From positions 1 to 64,000 of the forward strand of contig NTMA01000095.1 in assembly GCA_002917075.1 (NCBI GenBank): 64,000 nucleotides of DNA, written 5' to 3'. How positions within the stretch are numbered: position 1 is the stretch's first letter; every line of letters starts with the position of its first letter. Positions 46,434 to 57,286 of this stretch are shown in pieces. The notes beneath the pieces were generated by a model. It was not told the DNA's origin and ran no database searches. It was given only the letters and a program-made list of their open reading frames with translations. The stretch is from Hawksworthiomyces lignivorus (Eukaryota > Ascomycota > Sordariomycetes > Ophiostomatales > Ophiostomataceae). A program made the position numbers and the translations under genes.

Positions 46434-47813
46434 CTACCGTCCGCGGGTACCAATGGTACCCACGGCCTCTCTCCGCTCCCGCAATCTGGACCGCATCGAC
46501 CGTGGAACAGGTTTTTCCACACCACCGGCAAGCTGGTGGCGGCGCCGACTGGTGGCGCGACGGCTGCGCTGGTCGTAGGATTGCTGGGATGAGAGGTTGC
46601 CGTGCTCGAGGTGGGCGAGGCGCGTCGACAGGCGGCAAGACCTGCCTCGGTCGTCGCCTGGATGGTGGACGGCGGCATGCACCAGCGGCCATGGCCGCGA
46701 CGGTGAGGCGCTCCGGTTGCGGAGACGCATCGAGACGGCGAGGGGAGAGGGCTTGCTGATAGCATCGATGGCAAAGCCAGATGCGAGGTGGCAGGGCACC
46801 GCAGGACGCGTTGGGGCTGATTTAGGAGTGGCCTTGGACTTGGCCTTGGGAGTGGTGTTGGGAGTAGTCTTTGGTGGGGTTGCCGGTATTTGAGACGGGC
46901 ACCCAGTGTCTGCGGTAATAACGGCAGAATCCTCGGTGGTCAAATCCACTATATCCACAGCAGGGATAGGGGCTGCCACCTTGCGGACTTCAGTGACTTC
47001 AGGCTCGTCGCCCATTTCAGAGACAGAGGCGGGAGTGTCAGGACCCGAGGACTGGGACGATTCATCATCGTGACACTGCGAGGGACAGTCGTCGACTTTG
47101 GGTTCAGGAGAGTTGGCGGCAGTGGTGATGAACTGGTCTCGATCGACGTCCACGACGTGGTGGTCTATGATGAGGACGTCGTCCTGGTCGTGCTCGGAGT
47201 CTGATGAGAGGGTGCGGGCGGGTGTGAGGGCGTCGAGATAGTAGACTTCATGGACTTGAGAGTCCGAATCGTCAGAATATGTGGTGAGGGACCGCGGCGA
47301 CGGCGGAAGCTGATGGGGGAGAGACGTCTGAGAGAGAGAATGAGGTATCGACATCGGCTCGGTGGTCAGAGCATCGTCAAAAATAGGTTTAACGGGGATA
47401 GATTTATCTTGATCTTTGCCGTCCTTCGTCGGAACGTGCCATGGGTGCTCGCTCGGGAGGTAGGACGCGAAGTAGCGAACGAGCGAGTCGAGGGAGCGCG
47501 TCCGAAAGAGCTGCAGAGCATATTCCCACTGCGTGGTACCGATGAGGGCTGGGTTGGCGATGATCTCGAAGGAGGCGGATTCGAGAGACTCATTGAGTTC
47601 TCGAAGGCGCTGCTCACGGCGGCCAGCTAGCAGGCGATGGAATTCTGAGGTAGTCCTGGCGGACATGGAGATCTCGTAGACGTCATGGTGAAAGGCGTCA
47701 GGATCTTGAATGGTAGATTGAAATGTGTTGTACCGGTCATGGAGGGTAGTGAAGAGCGCATCGCGCTTCATGCCAAATTTCCAGGCTGGCCAAGACCAAC
47801 CTGGATCGTCCAT
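46434..47813 (-). CDS. Conserved fungal protein of unknown function
   Basis: A single-exon frame of 459 residues from the ATG at 47813. Residues 1-125 look folded, helical and conserved: MDDPGWSWPAWKFGMKRDAL, DAFHHDVYEISMSA, RRLxxRRExRL-type repeats and FEIIANPALIGTTQWEYALQ. I recall similar N-termini in hypothetical proteins of other ascomycetes (from memory). The rest is Ser/Thr/Pro/Asp-rich and probably disordered, with VDIVDLTTEDSAV (SUMO-interaction-like) and a basic C-terminal third containing SMRLRNRSASPSRPW and Arg-rich stretches, suggesting a nuclear protein. The C-terminal 100 residues overlap other open frames, so the 3' end or a missed intron is uncertain. No known domain can be named. 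Confidence 0.7.
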   Translation of the reverse strand: MDDPGWSWPAWKFGMKRDALFTTLHDRYNTFQSTIQDPDAFHHDVYEISMSARTTSEFHRLLAGRREQRLRELNESLESASFEIIANPALIGTTQWEYALQLFRTRSLDSLVRYFASYLPSEHPWHVPTKDGKDQDKSIPVKPIFDDALTTEPMSIPHSLSQTSLPHQLPPSPRSLTTYSDDSDSQVHEVYYLDALTPARTLSSDSEHDQDDVLIIDHHVVDVDRDQFITTAANSPEPKVDDCPSQCHDDESSQSSGPDTPASVSEMGDEPEVTEVRKVAAPIPAVDIVDLTTEDSAVITADTGCPSQIPATPPKTTPNTTPKAKSKATPKSAPTRPAVPCHLASGFAIDAISKPSPLAVSMRLRNRSASPSRPWPLVHAAVHHPGDDRGRSCRLSTRLAHLEHGNLSSQQSYDQRSRRATSRRRHQLAGGVEKPVPRSMRSRLRERREAVGTIGTRGR

Positions 47814-50728
47814 GTCGGGGTGGAGAATCTACCTAAGTGATGGTGGTGAGAGACGAGGTTGAGGCAAGCCTCGAAGAGTCTTTTAGGTTGAGAGTTCGAG
47901 AAGGGTTTGGAGAGACAAATCTAGTAGTCGAATCAGGCGAGGGAGATATCAGGAAGTCGTCGGGAGTCAAAAGGGTCTGTCGAGAGAAGGAGGGGAAGAG
48001 CCAAGTCCGGTTGAAGTCGTTGAATCTGTAGAGAAGAACTGAGAGAGGAGGTTGATGGAAGCCATCTAGTTCAGAGGTATAGCAATCATGGGATTCATTT
48101 TGGCGGGTATTCTGGTCTTTGTCATCTAAAAAAAGGGCGAAAAAGGTTATGAGTCGAGACTGAGCATCAAAGCGGTTTGAAAGCCTTCAAAAACGGAGCA
48201 GAAGACGGCTTTCAGATAGGCATTGGACTGTGGACTGACGGCTTTGACGAGCGAGAAGAGTATGGAAACGGACTTTGGTGATGGGTAAAACAAAGAATCA
48301 ACAATCAGAGGAGGATGGAAAAGGGAAGGGCGGACAACGAGATAGACACGTCTGGGGTGGCTTCTGAGGGCAATTCCCGTACTTAGACGAGAATGGTGGA
48401 CTGTGCAGGAAATGTGGGCGATGCGGTGAACTCCTAACAAAGGGATGTGTGAGCGAGTGTGGGACGGAAAAGAAAGGGAAGAAGAGGATCGAAAGGAAAA
48501 AAGGAAGAAAAGAGGGGGGTGGTGAGAAGACGAGAAGTCAAGCGCCACCCAAAACAACCAAAATTTAGGCCACACTAGGGTGAACCTAGCCTGATATTGG
48601 GCTAGGGTTGGCTTAGCGTGGAAAGGATATAGTCGGCAGCCAATCAGTTAAGATATACTTACCCCCTTGGGTGGGTCGGGGCAAAACTGGCTGCGCCCGG
48701 CGTAGGCTTATGCAATACGACTCAATCAACAGCGACCCGATGCTCACACCTATCGTACAGACGTACGGCTGCTAGGAGCGACTGGATTTTTCCTTTTTCA
48801 TGCTGTGGGCCTTCAGGCATGTCCTATCCTTGCATATTTGGGTGGGGCAACTAACTTGTTTCGATGAGAGAGCAGCCTCTGCTGATGCACGAGGCATGGA
48901 CCTGTTTCTGGCCACCCTCCATAACTCACATGTAAGCCAATCATCGCACTGCAATTCTTTAGACACAGCCAATCATGCCTGTTCTGCCTGCAAGCTGATC
49001 ATCCTGTGTACGACTTGATAGGGCTGTTTTCGAGATGTATCTAGGTACCTTCGTAACGCCTTCCGTTTAAGATGCCAATGTACCTGCATGTTTCTTTATA
49101 TGGCTATTTCTTTATTTTAATAGTTCTCTGATACTTTATCTGCCTTCTTTAGGCAGCTGCATCATTGTATCCAGGTACACAGTAATTTCCCCTCGCGGTG
49201 CACACTCCGTAAGTCTTCGGTTATTAGCAGAGTATGAAGATGTATTACACTTCATTATTTATCAGTAAAGATACCTCTATATACAGCTTGAAGGCCTGGT
49301 TGCGTGAATTTGATTTCATTTTCCCGCTGGAAGCGAAGGATACGAAGCCTCCTGATGTAAGCAGAAGAAGGAGCAAGCGAGAATATTGTCTACAGTCCAA
49401 ATACAGTGTTTCTAAATGTCTTCGACCTCCGCACTGTCTTTACGTCAACAACACAGCACTGCCCACCCGTCGGCTGTGTCGCCTGGGTCAGGCTCTCTCG
49501 ACCCTCTCGCCATTGCTGAAGCCCATTTGACCCTCCCCGTTCCAGATTTTGCCATGTGCTCCTGGTCAGATGTGTGCGCGCAGTCAGCCCTGCTCCTTAA
49601 TTCTCTGCGCAGAATGACACCACCCAATAGCAGGCGGTCATCCTTGCGCCGTCTCTGAGCAGAAGGATCACACAGTATATTAAAGTACTCTCAAGGGAGA
49701 ACATGGCTGCGAATATACCTGGATTTCACAGTGTTCAATATTAATAATCGGTGGATTTCACCATGGCGCGGCCAACCCGTGGCTTGTGCCTCCCGCCCAC
49801 GCCGTTTCGTCGTGGCTGCCGCCCTCTAGACCCTTTTTCTAAGCACTCTAGGCACCTGCCGCCCTCTTCCTGGCTCTCCTGTCGCTTTTTCCATGACTCG
49901 ATTCGACTCGACTTCCCCTTGATTTCCTCCCCTTTGAGGCTGAAGAGGGGACTTTGACTGCCCTTTTTTTTTTGTGTTCCAGGGTGTTATTTTGTCGCTT
50001 CCTCGTTGTGACTTTATCACCGGATCTTTATGCCTTTCGCATTTTTGGACGTCCGCTCTTGTTTGTGTGCTTTCTTTCATCTGACAGTGTTTCGTGCTAC
50101 AGCGGAGTAGCGCGGTCTCGCTTTCCTCACCTTCGAGGCCGCGCGCAAAGCACACGATCGTTGTCAGTCGCGCCTTCCCAGAATAGAGTATCCCTATCCA
50201 GGCGAATAACTGCGAAACGAGCTGGAACAGCGAGGGCAAGCACGGGGCATGCACAGCACAATATAAAAGCGGCTTCCGTGCTTCCCTTTAAAACCAAGGC
50301 CGGCCCCACCGCTGCTGTGCCCGCCTGTTTTTCTTTGGAATTTTTGGCATCTCCGTCTTGCTTCATTTTCTGCTTCATTTCTCCAAGTGCAACCATCTGT
50401 GGCTCCGCCTCTTCTGTGACTCTTTTCATCTTGTATCTTGTTATATTTGCATCCGTCTGAGCCAGTGCGTGTCCGACCATCCAGGACAACTGCGACTCAT
50501 ACACCACGCGACTGCGGATTTCACCGGCGCAAGAAAACTTGAACTGGCCCATACTATTCTCTGGTTCCTTACCTGGCCTTTTCTGTGCCGCCGCCACTAC
50601 AGCTTTTGTTGCCCTCGGATCAGCTACGTACTCCCGGTTTGGGTCTATCCCATCTGTCTAGCGGCTCGGTCGGGAAACACTGCATCGCCACCCCGGCTCC
50701 GCGTGCCTCGGCCGCCGCAACCGCTGCT
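47814..50728. other. 2.9-kb divergent intergenic region with long kinase leader
   Basis: The gap lies between the minus-strand unknown and the plus-strand kinase. An imperfect foldback of two 22-bp arms (about 16/22 matches) sits near 48573-48622. Upstream short frames with ATG near 49763 could be uORFs in a long kinase leader. A 142-codon minus frame at 48147-48575 lacks features. Confidence 0.45.
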
Positions 50729-52684
50729 ATGGGTGACACTGTGATTTCGACGACTCCATACGAAACCGAGGAAAAGACCGAGCCGTTTCCCTCATCCGAG
50801 TATGCCTCTCGCCTGCACAACATCCATGTCCAGGAGAGCTTCTTCGCCGGCAACGCCGGCAGCAATGTCCACTTGGACGAGCTGATTGTGCCGCCTGACA
50901 AAAAGGACGTTCGGCTGCTGGTTCGGCCGCTGAGGAGTCGCTCCGTCAGCCCAGGCACCAACGACAACTGCGAGCTGGTAGCGCTCCGCGCTGAGGTCTC
51001 TGCGCCTGACCAGCCCCAGGAGACCGTGCTGGCCGTCACCCAGACCGCCAAGGACATCAAGTTTGTCGTGCGCATGCCCAGCGAGCATCACAACGACGGC
51101 ACGCCCATTCCAGCGCTGTGGTGTGAGCTCTACTACGACCCCGCCAGCGACAACCAGATCCTGCTCAACAGCTGCGACGTGCCCATCAACCTGTCTCGCG
51201 TGTATCCCTCAGCGCCTACCAGCGGAGACGACACGCCGGCAACGCCAGGCACGCCAAACACCCGAGGCATTGAGTACACCATCAACCCAGGCTTCACTAA
51301 GGCCCTCGTGCCCGGTACATGGCGCATCCAAATTGGTCTGATTGACGTGCTAGACTTCCGGGTACTGGAGAAACAGCGACCCGAGCTCCAGACTCTTCTT
51401 ACCCTGCCGCCACTTCTGGAGAAGAAGGACACGCTCTCTTCCTCGAGCAAGCGGTCTTTTGTGGCCGACGAGGACGACATGACCGGACCGGACGCACGCC
51501 GGCAGAAAACCAACCCCGTTGCGGACGGTGCGACTCCGCCGCCCGGCAAGGATGACAGTGAGGCCGTCATCGTGTTTCTGTCCCCCACGGCCGATCCCCT
51601 CTTCTTTCCTCTCCCAACGGCCGCCAAAGGGAAGGAGGTCAGCACGTCTACCGACTCCCACGCCCTATTAGATATGAAGAATGAAGAGACCGTCGTCGTC
51701 CCGGGCGGCTGCGAGATGGGCTCGTATAAGCTGACCAAGCGCGATCCTATTACCACGTCATCACTTTCCAGTGTTTTCACCGGCACCACGGACCACCCCA
51801 ACGTCCCTCCGGGAGCTGTCATTACGGTAAAAGTGATCAAAACACGCCCACCACCGGTATCAAAATCCGGCGGTGCCGTAGCACCGGCAGTGCGTCTGCA
51901 GGACATGGAGCGCACTGTCCTCCGCCAGGCCGACACATGGCTCCGTGAGTACAAGTCGCACGAATACCTGCGGCACGAGAGCATTGTGCGCTTCTACGGT
52001 GGCGACGCGCGGTATCTGTCCCTGTACATGGAGCACGTAGACGCAAAGGACCTGAGCGCCAAGGGCGTGTGGCGCGCCACCAACTCTGACTACTTCACCG
52101 GCGACCGGCAAGATGCCAAGCGCATCCTGCGCGACATCTCGGGCGCGCTGCACTACGTCCACAACAAGGACCTGGTGCACAACGACATCAAGCCAGCCAA
52201 TATCTTATACTCGCGCGAACGAGGCGCGGTGCTGTGCGATTTCGGCCTGTCCACGCACACCGACAATCCCCCCTCGGCTGGCGGCACGCCCTACTACGTG
52301 CCGCCCGAGTTCATTGGCCGCAAGCTGCGCGGTCCCCCCAGCGATGTGTGGGCCTTGGGCATCACCATGCTGTACGTGCTGCGCAAGATCTACTTTCCTG
52401 ATTCGCGGGGCCGCCACCGCCAGCGGCCTCTCTATTGGCTGATCGCCGACGTCAATAGGGCACCAATGCCTGCGGCGGTGGCCGCCCAGGCGCAAGGGGC
52501 ACACGCCCAGAATCCGGCTTCGGCTGTCATGCAGATGCAGACATGGCTGTCCGAGGTCAACGAGGCCAAGGAGAAGCTCGACCGGACTGACCAGATCGAG
52601 CGGCTCGTCTACGAGATGCTCGTCCCGAACCGCAACCAGCGGATAACCATGAAGCGAATGGTGAACGAATTGTTTGCGGGCTGA
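50729..52684 (+). CDS. Divergent protein kinase with unassigned N-terminal domain
   Basis: A single-exon gene of 651 residues; 50729 is the first ATG of an open frame that extends upstream with only non-ATG starts. The C-terminal half is a Ser/Thr kinase fold: VKVIK with candidate ATP-binding K368, catalytic loop HNDIKPANILYS (D486, K488, N491), DFGLS (D504), an activation segment ending GGTPYYVPPEFIG, and SDVWALGITMLYVL. The loop has HND where most kinases have HRD, so activation-segment control may differ, but D, K and N are kept and activity is plausible. The N-terminal half (to about residue 240) has beta-rich segments such as DVRLLVRPLRSRSVSPG and PGTWRIQIGLIDVLDFRVLE, perhaps FHA-like. 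That assignment is weak. A Ser/Thr/Pro-rich linker with SPG and TPG sites joins the two. The substrate is unknown. Confidence 0.82.
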   Translation: MGDTVISTTPYETEEKTEPFPSSEYASRLHNIHVQESFFAGNAGSNVHLDELIVPPDKKDVRLLVRPLRSRSVSPGTNDNCELVALRAEVSAPDQPQETVLAVTQTAKDIKFVVRMPSEHHNDGTPIPALWCELYYDPASDNQILLNSCDVPINLSRVYPSAPTSGDDTPATPGTPNTRGIEYTINPGFTKALVPGTWRIQIGLIDVLDFRVLEKQRPELQTLLTLPPLLEKKDTLSSSSKRSFVADEDDMTGPDARRQKTNPVADGATPPPGKDDSEAVIVFLSPTADPLFFPLPTAAKGKEVSTSTDSHALLDMKNEETVVVPGGCEMGSYKLTKRDPITTSSLSSVFTGTTDHPNVPPGAVITVKVIKTRPPPVSKSGGAVAPAVRLQDMERTVLRQADTWLREYKSHEYLRHESIVRFYGGDARYLSLYMEHVDAKDLSAKGVWRATNSDYFTGDRQDAKRILRDISGALHYVHNKDLVHNDIKPANILYSRERGAVLCDFGLSTHTDNPPSAGGTPYYVPPEFIGRKLRGPPSDVWALGITMLYVLRKIYFPDSRGRHRQRPLYWLIADVNRAPMPAAVAAQAQGAHAQNPASAVMQMQTWLSEVNEAKEKLDRTDQIERLVYEMLVPNRNQRITMKRMVNELFAG

Positions 52685-53504
52685 TGATGCACTTTTGATG
52701 AAGATAATGACGACGTATTGGCGATGATGTTTTTTTCCCCTTTTCAGTCGATTTAACGGGCGTATTTTTTTGGGAGCAGAGAAACGTGGGGCATACGTTT
52801 CCTTACATATATTATCATATTTTTCTCATTTTCACTTGCATTTTTTTTTCTTGTTTGGTTTTATGTGTTCTGTTCTGTTTCGTCTCGTTTGTTTTGTCCT
52901 TCTCATACCCCTTTATTTCTATTTTATAGGCCTGTATCTTGTGCTTTATGTATGATTGTTTTTATTTCCTATCATTTCGTCTTTCATCATTTTGTTCTGA
53001 GTTCTTGTCATTCAAATCATCTTTTGACGGCTTTATTTTTCATTTTCGCCGCTCTTGATTTTGGTTTCATCTTTTTTTTTTTGGAATTTTTGGATATGGC
53101 GCAAAGAGGCATACGAACCACAAAAGTTTTCATGGTGGGCATTATCATTAGTATCATATCATTTCTGTACTATTGTGCAACATATTTTATCGTACATTGT
53201 GCAACAGCGACAGTCGATACCCATACCCTATTTAGTGCGCCGGACACAAGGAATTGCACAGTTGATGGGAGGCGGTGTCAAAAGAAAAACAGTTTTAAAT
53301 ATATTGCATGGTCTGCAGGACTGGTTTTTATGAAATGCTTTTTGGACGTGGAATGAAATGTTATAAAGGGCCATTTTTTTTTCTCTTTTTGAGTAATTTT
53401 TCTTTCTTTATTACTACGAAATTATTATCTCATACGGCATCAGTCGCGCAAAACCAAAACGAATCAGAGCGAAGTCAGCTGCCCATGCCTTTTGCCCCGT
53501 TTAT
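52685..53504. other. Intergenic between convergent genes, T-rich
   Basis: 820 bp of T-rich sequence holding the kinase and BIM1-like 3' ends. Open frames in it arise from low-complexity T-runs. Confidence 0.55.
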
Positions 53505-54259
53505 CTACAAGCTCATGCCGTACACGAAGACGAACGCAAGCGCCACGACCGATGTCAGCACCTTTGTGTTCACTCCGCTCGGCGCCCCAGCGTTCGTCCC
53601 AGCCGTGGTGGTGGCGGCGCTGCCAGATGACGTGGTTGTGCTACCGTTCACCTCCTGGTTGACGACCGAGTAGCTGACGCCGGCGCCCTGGGTGCAGTTG
53701 CCGCCGCCAAAGTCGGCAATCTGAGAAGTGCGGAAGGTGATGTCGGCGCAGTTGTACAGCGCGTTGCCGTTCTCGCCTAGGGTCACAATCTGGATGGTGG
53801 CGTGCTGGCCGTCCGTCGGGGTCAGGCCGGCCGGCAGGTCCAGGTGCGGGATGCACAGGTTGCCGCTTCCGGTCTCGTTCCAGAAGCTGGGCGTCAGCGT
53901 GTAGTTGAAGTTGGTCACGTTCTCACCCAGGCCCAGGTTAACAAAAACATAGGTCCACGGATGGTGCAGGTCAAGGCCCAGGGAACCGCCCGTCGCCGGC
54001 CAGTCTGTGCGGTTGTCACTCCAGGCACCCTGTGGCACGCCAGCGCCTGCAAAATAAGTATGTGTGTCAGTAAAAGTGTAAAATTCAGAGCACGCAGAGA
54101 TAGATAGGAAAGGAGCGTAGGAGAGAGCTTACATGGGAACTCGTATTGGGAGTAGTTGGAGTTTGACAGAGAGTCCGCACGCCACGATGGATACAGGATT
54201 TGGAAGTGGGCGGAAGCCAGGCCGGCAGCGGCCAGGAGGAGGAGCGATGAGGCGTGCAT
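53505..54259 (-). CDS. BIM1/X325-type LPMO-like copper protein, GPI-anchored
   Basis: A secreted protein of 222 residues in two exons, 54259-54133 and 54046-53505. The 86-bp intron (GTAAGC...CAG) splits a Cys codon, giving YEFPCAGVPQGAWSDN. The signal peptide (residues 1-17, ending LASA) leaves His18 as the mature N-terminus (HFQILYPSWRADSLSNSNYS), the arrangement needed for a copper-binding His at position 1. The conserved core reads GGSLGLDLHHPWTYVFVNLG, NVTNFNYTLTPSF and ALYNCADITF. A Ser/Thr-rich stretch and hydrophobic tail (LTSVVALAFVFVYGMSL) fit a GPI anchor. Known relatives bind copper at the cell surface and, in Cryptococcus, Bim1 helps copper uptake; they do not cleave polysaccharide. 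A role in copper acquisition or wall biology is inferred from the family. Confidence 0.9.
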
Positions 54260-55434
54260 GATGAACGGTACTTGCAACACAAGCGGTGAAAGTTGAGCAA
54301 TGAGCAACAACAAAGAGGGGCCAATTGAAAACAGGAATTGGAGGGATTGGAAGCTTATGGCTAGATGAGTGAACAGGAACAGGAACAAGAGAAGATCAGA
54401 GCTCGTGGAAGCTTCTCCAGACATGCTTTCCGAAGCACTTATATATGTATGCGCATGTCGTCCTGCCAAGACTGCTACCCGAACTACGAGCAGTTTCCTT
54501 CTTGGACCTAACCCAAGAATCCCACAAGCCAGCCATGATGCAACACTGGCAAGATGAGAGAGGGGTGGGAGGGGTGTGAGCTGCAGGGCAGGCTGTTGTC
54601 TTCTCTCCTTTGAGTTGGATGTGCTGATGTACCTAATCGAAAGAAGGGAATCCGAACTAGCAGAGAAGAAGGCGCAATCCCTTGCCGACGGCAATGAGAA
54701 CCTTTTCCCCCCTCTTTAGCGGTACATGTCATTTATGCTTACAATCGACAAAATAAAATTAAACGTTAGTGGAGATGCTGCCTTTCGCCCTCTTTCGTGC
54801 CATTCTCTTCCTCGCTCAGCTCTTTGTGACCTAGCCGAAGCTGCGTTCCAAGGAGAGAGACGGGAACACTTGGAGGGAGGGGGGGGGAGAAATGGGACGT
54901 CAGGGGACCCAACAGCGCGGGCCCCGGTCACCAACTGTGCCTCTCGAGCTTTGAGGTTGAGGTCGTTCTTACATGCTATGGCTGGCTTGTGTACTTTGAC
55001 GCACATGTCGGGGTGGGATTGCTGAGAGATGAGTGAGCATGTTTTTTTTCCTCTTTGGGCTTGGCCACTTACATCTGGGTGGTCCGTTTCGTGAGCAGGC
55101 TGGGCTTGGGAGTGCGCGGGGCCGTTCAGTGGGCTGGTGGCTGGTCTTGGCGAGCATGCGGCGCGCGGACCAAAAAGAAAAAAAGAGCGGGCGGTACCAG
55201 GTGCCAATTGGGTTGCACTGGCTGGTCTTTGGGACCAGCGAACCAGGAAGCAATTAATTTGCTCAAACGGCCTCAATATTGCATCTTTCGGGATGGGAAA
55301 CCTTGCAGACAACAGTAGAATGGAACATGATATGGAAAGAGAGCCAGTGAGCATTGGAGCCGAGAACAAGAAACCAAAAGACAAACATTTACGTGCGCAT
55401 ATAGCGAACTAGGCCTTGTCGTACTGTACTAATT

Positions 55435-55454
55435 AGAGGTTCTTAAGAACCTCT
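55435..55454. repeat. 20-bp perfect palindrome AGAGGTTCTTAAGAACCTCT
   Basis: Two exactly complementary 10-bp arms with no spacer. This is longer than expected by chance in a region of this size. No gene starts within 700 bp. Confidence 0.8.
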
Positions 55455-55587
55455 CATATGAACGGAAGCAAACAGAGAGACGGGATCACGACAGAAAGGG
55501 GAAACAGAGCGCCGGATCCACTAATTTATCTTTATGTGCTCATTTGCTTTTAAGCTTCTTTTGTTTCTAGGGCATGTTTTGCTTTGT

Positions 55588-55611
55588 TTTTATTTTATTT
55601 TATTTTATTTT
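55588..55611. repeat. (TTTTA)n microsatellite
   Basis: About four to five TTTTA units in non-coding sequence, the same motif as in the two intronic tracts of this window. Confidence 0.85.
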
Positions 55612-56224
55612 TTTTGTTTCGCGAAAAATGTGATTGCATACTTTAGCCCATAACCAGGAATCGATGAGTCGGTTCCAATTTGCTAGATCTAAGAAACGCT
55701 CGTAGAAATATTCTTTGTGCCTCTTGCCAAAAAGAACGCGATCTAGTTTTCTATGACTGATAATATTTTTAAAATATGAGTATATAAATTACCTATGGAT
55801 TCGTATCGTTGAATCATATATTCTTCTACATTCTCTTCGTCGTTCTGCCGATCTCCTATTGCGCACGTTTTCGACGGAAGAGCCCGCAGACGCATACTTT
55901 AGGTACTTTGGTTGATGGCGGGCTTCAACTTTCTTGGCGCGGCTCATTCATAAAGAGCCTCGTTTTATGGTTCTTTCACTTTACTCGGTCCATTTAGTCA
56001 ATTGAGAACAGGCAATTCATATAAATTCGTCATCTAAATCTAGCTCATCTAATCTTTACACCTACAAAGGAAATGCGCTCTCTGCATGCTGCTCGCACTA
56101 AGCAATCCAAAACAACAAGCCCAAGCGTGGAAGGGCAACCAACAAAGGAGGAAATTAATTGAGGGCGGCGGAGTTCATTTAAGCAACAAAAGCCAACAAT
56201 GGAGGAAATGAACTCTCTCTTCTC

Positions 56225-56905
56225 TCAGGCCTCCAGCAGCCCGAGGAGCTCCTTCCAGCCCTTCAGCAGATCCTCCCGCTTGTCCGCCCACGTCGCCGAG
56301 TCGGGCTCCAGGAGGCCCAGCTCTTGGCCCCTGGCCGCCTTGCCCTGGAACTCCCGGTCGGGGAAGGTTAGGAGGACGGGCGCCTCGACGACGCGCTGGC
56401 GCAGGCCGCGCAGGATGAGCTGGAGGGAGGCGGCGGCCTTGTCGCCGCCGTGGCCGCCGTAGCTGACCACCAGGGCGGGCTTGCCGGTCCACTCGTTGAA
56501 CAGGTAGTCGATGGCGTTCTTGAGCCCGGCCGGCACGCCCCAGTTGTACTGCGGCGTGACGAACACAAAGGCGTTGAGCGCGGCCACGCGGCGCGACCAG
56601 GCCCGCGTGTGCTCGTGCTCGTAGCCGTCGGCGCTCTCGATCCGCGCGGGGATGCCCGGCTCGTCAAAGAGCGGCAGGCCGACGGTGGCGATGTCGACCG
56701 TCTCAAAGACGATGTCGAGACCGGCGCCGGGCGCCTTGCTGGCCTCGGTGGCAGAGTCAGCCTCAGTCCGGGCCCGGACCTGGTCGGCCACGTCGACCTG
56801 CAGGACGTGCTGCACAAAGTCGGCAATCTGGGGCCCGGCACGGACGACCCGCTGGGAGCCGACGATGACGCCGACGCGAACGGTCTTGTGATCGCTGGTT
56901 GCCAT
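56225..56905 (-). CDS. NADPH-dependent FMN reductase (flavodoxin-like)
   Basis: A single-exon gene of 226 residues. It has a flavodoxin-like fold: VGVIVGSQRVVRAGPQIADF is the FMN phosphate-binding loop, PQYNWGVPAGLKNAIDYLFN is the family's second flavin-contact motif (usually PxYNxxxPxxLKNAID), and SYGGHGGDKAAASLQLIL is the third. Length is normal. These cytosolic enzymes reduce FMN, quinones or azo compounds with NAD(P)H and protect against quinone stress, or supply reduced flavin to monooxygenases. The next gene upstream on the same strand is an aldo/keto reductase, 740 bp away. A shared detoxification or secondary-metabolism role is possible but not shown. Confidence 0.92.
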   Translation of the reverse strand: MATSDHKTVRVGVIVGSQRVVRAGPQIADFVQHVLQVDVADQVRARTEADSATEASKAPGAGLDIVFETVDIATVGLPLFDEPGIPARIESADGYEHEHTRAWSRRVAALNAFVFVTPQYNWGVPAGLKNAIDYLFNEWTGKPALVVSYGGHGGDKAAASLQLILRGLRQRVVEAPVLLTFPDREFQGKAARGQELGLLEPDSATWADKREDLLKGWKELLGLLEA

Positions 56906-57252
56906 TTTTTTTAAAAAAAAAAATTAGAAAATCGAATTATGAAAAGAGTTGGAGTGATTTTTGTTGAAATATGGCTGGTGAAAGGCAAGAGATATTTCTT
57001 GAAAATCAAAATCAAAAGATAAGCTTTTTTTTTAACGCTTGAAGTCTTGTCCGCAAAGTGTGTCTATCTCCGGCTTTTATTTTGGATACTCTTCTCTTTT
57101 CCTCTCCCTTTTCTTGGATGGAAATCCCTCTCTATATATGCCATCATCGGGAAGTTTGACGGTGATTTCGCGAGGCTGCAGAAAAGCCTTCTCTTATATC
57201 ATTGGAGCCTAGAGCTGGTGATGCCGTGCTGCTCATCTGTGGATTGACTAAT

Positions 57253-57286
57253 ACGTCCGCTAAATCTCCTAATAGCGAGCGGACGT
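57253..57286. repeat. Inverted repeat / hairpin, 9-bp arms
   Basis: Perfect 9-bp arms with a 16-nt loop, partly extended outward. Two further copies of AATGTCCG follow about 20 bp downstream. Confidence 0.6.

Larger units (their letters stand above)
54260..56224. other. 2.0-kb intergenic region with a 20-bp palindrome
   Basis: No convincing gene. It contains a 20-bp perfect palindrome at 55435-55454, a (TTTTA)n tract at about 55588-55611 and a G-run near 54877-54886. A 222-codon minus frame at 54716-55384 lacks homologous-looking motifs. Confidence 0.5.

Noticed and set aside
48147..48575. 142-codon minus-strand frame
   Set aside because: It arises from a purine-rich stretch and is Ser/Phe-rich with no features.
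48573..48622. Second MITE candidate from imperfect inverted repeat
   Set aside because: Only about 16 of 22 arm positions match and there is no convincing target duplication.
54716..55384. 222-codon minus-strand frame
   Set aside because: It has mixed composition, no family motif and no supported splice context; too weak to call a gene.
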